From RGIG1995 sp045652425 (GTDB lineage: Bacteria; Bacillota; Clostridia; Oscillospirales; CAG-272): DNA of 64,000 nucleotides. The notes beneath the pieces are model-generated. The model was not told where the DNA came from. It did no database searches and saw only the letters and a list, made by a program, of their open reading frames with translations. This document shows, piece after piece, positions 61,888 to 64,000 of this stretch. Position numbers and translations under genes: made by a program. The stretch lies in NCBI GenBank assembly GCA_045652425.1, contig JAZRUG010000018.1:62001-126000 (forward strand), read 5' to 3'. Positions within the stretch are counted from its first letter, which is position 1. The number at the start of each line of letters is the position of its first letter.

Positions 61888-62883
61888 TTATTTTATTTCT
61901 GTGAGCGCAGCTTCGACTACAAGTTTAATTGCATCTTCTTTTGTGTTTGCTACAACAAGTCCTCCTGCGGCGCAGATGTGTCCACCGCCGCCAAGGCGCT
62001 TGCATACTGCTCCTGCATTTGTTCCGGGATGGCTGCGCATAGATATTTTAAAGTTGCCCGGTTTATCGCCCTTTTCTTTCAAGGTCGCGCCGATTAGTAC
62101 TCCCTCGATTTCTATGGGGATTTGAGCCAAATCTGCAATATCGTCTTCCGAGAGTCCTTTCTCTTCGCGCATTGCGTTTGTTATGCAGGTTATTGCAATT
62201 TTGCCGTTTGCAAAAAATTCTAAATTATTGTATGCCATTTTTAAGGCTTCAATTTCTTTTTTTGTCTTATTACCAAACAATTTTTGGTTTATCAAAGCCG
62301 AATCAACTTTTCTTGAAATAAGATATGCCGCCTTTTCGTGTGTACCGCTTGTAACGTTGGAGTGCTTGAAGCAACCTGTATCAAAACTTATTCCAGCATA
62401 AAGTAACTCGCATACTCTGTCGCTCATTTTGTCGGTAAGTAAATTTATCAAATCAAAAATAATTTCCGAGCAAGATGCACTTTCCGAAACAGTATAATTG
62501 TGGTCAGCAAACTGTTCGACAGCTTCGTGGTGGTCTATCTTTATTGATTCCGCAAGAAATAAAAGCTCTTTGCAGTTTCCAAGCATAGAGTAACTTGCCA
62601 CGTCTACTGATACTACAAGGTCCGGGCTAAAGGCTTTTGGTAGTTCATCGGGCAAATATACTGTATCGTCGCAGAGAAATGAAAGTCTGTCTGCAACTTT
62701 ATCGCTTGACGTGCAAACGATTTTCTTTCCCATATCTTCAAGTACTGCTTTTAAAGCGAATGCAGATGCCAAAGTGTCTCCGTCGGGACGAACGTGACAT
62801 ATAAGCAATATTCTGTTTCTTTGTTTAAGAATTTCCGCTATTGCGGGTAAAGTGGTATTGTTAATCATGCAAATCGTCCTCAA
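61888..62883 (-). CDS. nrnA: DHH/DHHA1 phosphoesterase, NrnA-like
   Basis: 331 residues. HVRPDGDTLASAFAL (metal ligands), KIDHHEAVEQFAD (the DHH motif) near 115-127 and GGGGHICAAGG of the DHHA1 domain near 300. NrnA degrades oligoribonucleotides of 2-5 bases and 3'-phosphoadenosine 5'-phosphate. The start overlaps the rbfA end by 23 bases. Confidence 0.9.
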   Translation of the reverse strand: MRTICMINNTTLPAIAEILKQRNRILLICHVRPDGDTLASAFALKAVLEDMGKKIVCTSSDKVADRLSFLCDDTVYLPDELPKAFSPDLVVSVDVASYSMLGNCKELLFLAESIKIDHHEAVEQFADHNYTVSESASCSEIIFDLINLLTDKMSDRVCELLYAGISFDTGCFKHSNVTSGTHEKAAYLISRKVDSALINQKLFGNKTKKEIEALKMAYNNLEFFANGKIAITCITNAMREEKGLSEDDIADLAQIPIEIEGVLIGATLKEKGDKPGNFKISMRSHPGTNAGAVCKRLGGGGHICAAGGLVVANTKEDAIKLVVEAALTEIK

Positions 62884-63214
62884 CCTGTTTCAACAGTCTG
62901 TTTATATTTGCGCCGTATTCGATTGAATCATCGGGAATGAATTTAAGTTCCGGGGTTTGACGAAGGTTAAGTCTTACCGCTATTTGCTTTCTCATAAAGC
63001 CCGATGCACTTTCAAGTCCTTTTTTTACTTCCGCTTTATCGGCGTTGCCTATGCAAGAGAAGTATATTTTTGCATACTTCATATCTGCTGTTACGTCTGC
63101 GGCAGTTATGCTCACTATTGCTTTCTGAACGCGGGGGTCTTTTACCTCGCGTACTATGGAGGCAAGTTCTCTTACGACCTCTTCGTTTATACGTCCTCTT
63201 CTATATCCTGCCAT
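62861..63214 (-). CDS. rbfA: Ribosome-binding factor A
   Basis: About 117 residues from ATG 63214 (GAGGA ahead); the longer frame would start inside the divergent promoter region. MAGYRRGRINEEVVRELASIV, VKDPRV and LRQTPELKFIPDDSIEYGANIN are RbfA hallmarks. KH-type fold that matures the 30S subunit. First gene of the unit here. Confidence 0.93.
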   Translation of the reverse strand: MAGYRRGRINEEVVRELASIVREVKDPRVQKAIVSITAADVTADMKYAKIYFSCIGNADKAEVKKGLESASGFMRKQIAVRLNLRQTPELKFIPDDSIEYGANINRLLKQVEDDLHD

Positions 63215-63247
63215 TACTTTTTTCCTCGTTTCATTAAACTTAACTTT

Positions 63248-63277
63248 ATTATAACATAATACACATAAATAATTCAA
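63248..63277 (-). promoter_or_regulatory. Promoter of rbfA-nrnA-truB
   Basis: TTGAAT (63277-63272), an 18-base spacer, TATAAT (63253-63248) on the complement strand. Confidence 0.6.
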
Positions 63278-63285
63278 TAATAAAG

Positions 63286-63314
63286 TTGAAAAAATATAAA
63301 GAATGGTGTATAAT
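63286..63314 (+). promoter_or_regulatory. Promoter of the SbcD-like gene
   Basis: TTGAAA (63286-63291), a 17-base spacer, TATAAT (63309-63314), with GGAGG at 63323-63327 and the ATG at 63337. Confidence 0.65.
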
Positions 63315-63336
63315 ATATGCACGGAGGTAGGGAAAT

Positions 63337-64000
63337 ATGGTAAAAGTTTTACATTGTGCAGATCTTCATCTTGATGCGCCCTTTGTTTGTGGTGATGCTT
63401 TGAAGTCGGAACTTCGAAGAAATGAATTGTTGGCTACTTTTTCATCTATGATGAATTACGTCAAGATGAATGGTATTGATATAGTTGTTATAAGCGGAGA
63501 TCTTTTTGAAAGTATGAATGTTACGCGGGATACAGTCGCTATGGTAAAGAGAGAATTTGCGGATAATCCTTTGTGTAAGTTTGTTATTTCTCCCGGTAAC
63601 CATGATCCGTATACGCCTGACAGCGTATACTGCAAAACGGATTTTCCGTCTAATGTCTATATTTTTAACAGTACTAACGTATCTTGTTTTTCTTTTGATG
63701 AACTAAACGTTGATATATACGGCTATGCATTTACAGACACAACGTTGGACTACAATCCTTTCAAGGATATAAAGCCGAAAAATCCTTCAAAAGTTAATAT
63801 TCTTCTTGCTCACGGTGAGTTAACTTCATCGGGTAAGGGAGTTTGCCCTATATCAAATGATGATATAAGAAACAGTGAGTTTGACTACATAGCTTTGGGG
63901 CATATTCATCTTGGTTCTGATGTCGAAAGACTCGGGGAAACTTTTTATGCGTATTCAGGTTGTCTTGAAGGCAGAAATTTCGGCGAATGCGGTTACAAGG
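63337..64000 (+). CDS. SbcD/YhaO-type metallophosphoesterase (DNA repair exonuclease), partial
   Basis: 221 codons are visible before the window ends, with no stop. It starts MVKVLHCADLHLDAPF, whose Asp-x-His binds the first metal. VISGDLFES, SPGNHDPYTP, LLAHGELTSSGKG and LGHIHLGS complete the calcineurin-like metal site in the right order. The LHLDAPF start is typical of YhaO-type proteins, which pair with a YhaN SMC-like partner that would lie beyond the window. Nuclease role by family. Confidence 0.88.
   Translation, partial: MVKVLHCADLHLDAPFVCGDALKSELRRNELLATFSSMMNYVKMNGIDIVVISGDLFESMNVTRDTVAMVKREFADNPLCKFVISPGNHDPYTPDSVYCKTDFPSNVYIFNSTNVSCFSFDELNVDIYGYAFTDTTLDYNPFKDIKPKNPSKVNILLAHGELTSSGKGVCPISNDDIRNSEFDYIALGHIHLGSDVERLGETFYAYSGCLEGRNFGECGYK

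Overview
This window reads as chromosome of an anaerobic, low-GC, spore-lineage Firmicute (class Clostridia, probably a gut Oscillospirales-type organism). The evidence is indirect: a trimeric NAD-linked [FeFe]-hydrogenase, SpoIVB, a T-box leader, consensus sigma-A promoters, MreBCD with a ZapA-headed cell-wall operon, and lipobox lipoproteins. Housekeeping genes alternate with accessory islands rich in short interspersed repeats.

Layout. 1-3.5 kb (minus strand): a WYL regulator followed by two overlapping P-loop genes (a dynamin-like GTPase and a second GTPase cut by the window edge). Just upstream lies a separately promoted and terminated small RNA with a long closing stem and a strong loop-to-tail pairing. 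This is the best candidate for an undescribed system. 3.7-6.8 kb: a four-gene operon of a Crp/Fnr regulator plus a NitT/TauT-type ABC importer. 7.1-8.8 kb: a secreted leucine-rich-repeat protein ending in a type I dockerin-like module, flanked by copies of one intergenic repeat. 8.9-9.8 kb: a patchwork of small hairpin repeats. 9.8-16.9 kb: typA, the hydrogenase genes for the HydC-, HydB- and HydA-like subunits, and a cyclophilin.

17.1-34.1 kb: one long exopolysaccharide/capsule cluster with a promoter at the front and a terminator at the end. It holds an initiating sugar-phosphate transferase, an epimerase/reductase, three glycosyltransferases, a sulfatase-fold transferase, a pyruvyl transferase, a polymerase-like and a flippase-like membrane protein, the complete UDP-N-acetyl-L-fucosamine pathway (CapE/F/G = FnlA/B/C) with a NeuD-like acetyltransferase inserted, and an NTP_transf_5 protein. 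The middle part (about 20-28.5 kb) is visibly more AT-rich than the rest.

34.1-45.7 kb: spoIVB, a VanY-like protein lacking most catalytic and zinc residues, and an AraC regulator divergent from three tandem paralogous lipoproteins with a conserved Cys and His and two tandem NodB-like polysaccharide-deacetylase-fold paralogues. Then come an auxin-efflux-type carrier and an IS200/IS605 insertion. 45.7-46.3 kb: a CAT-anticodon tRNA, a perfect 20-bp palindrome and a decayed second copy of the tRNA 3' end. 46.3-47.6 kb: a multi-spanning membrane protein.

47.9-54.8 kb (minus): zapA, DUF4321, maf, mreB, mreC, mreD, mrdA, with a leucine-rich-repeat lipoprotein at the end. 54.9-60.9 kb (plus): proB-proA-nth, a MinD-like ATPase, mgsA, and serS behind a T-box. 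60.9-63.2 kb (minus): rbfA-nrnA-truB. 63.3 kb to the end: the start of an SbcD/YhaO-type nuclease gene that runs off the window.
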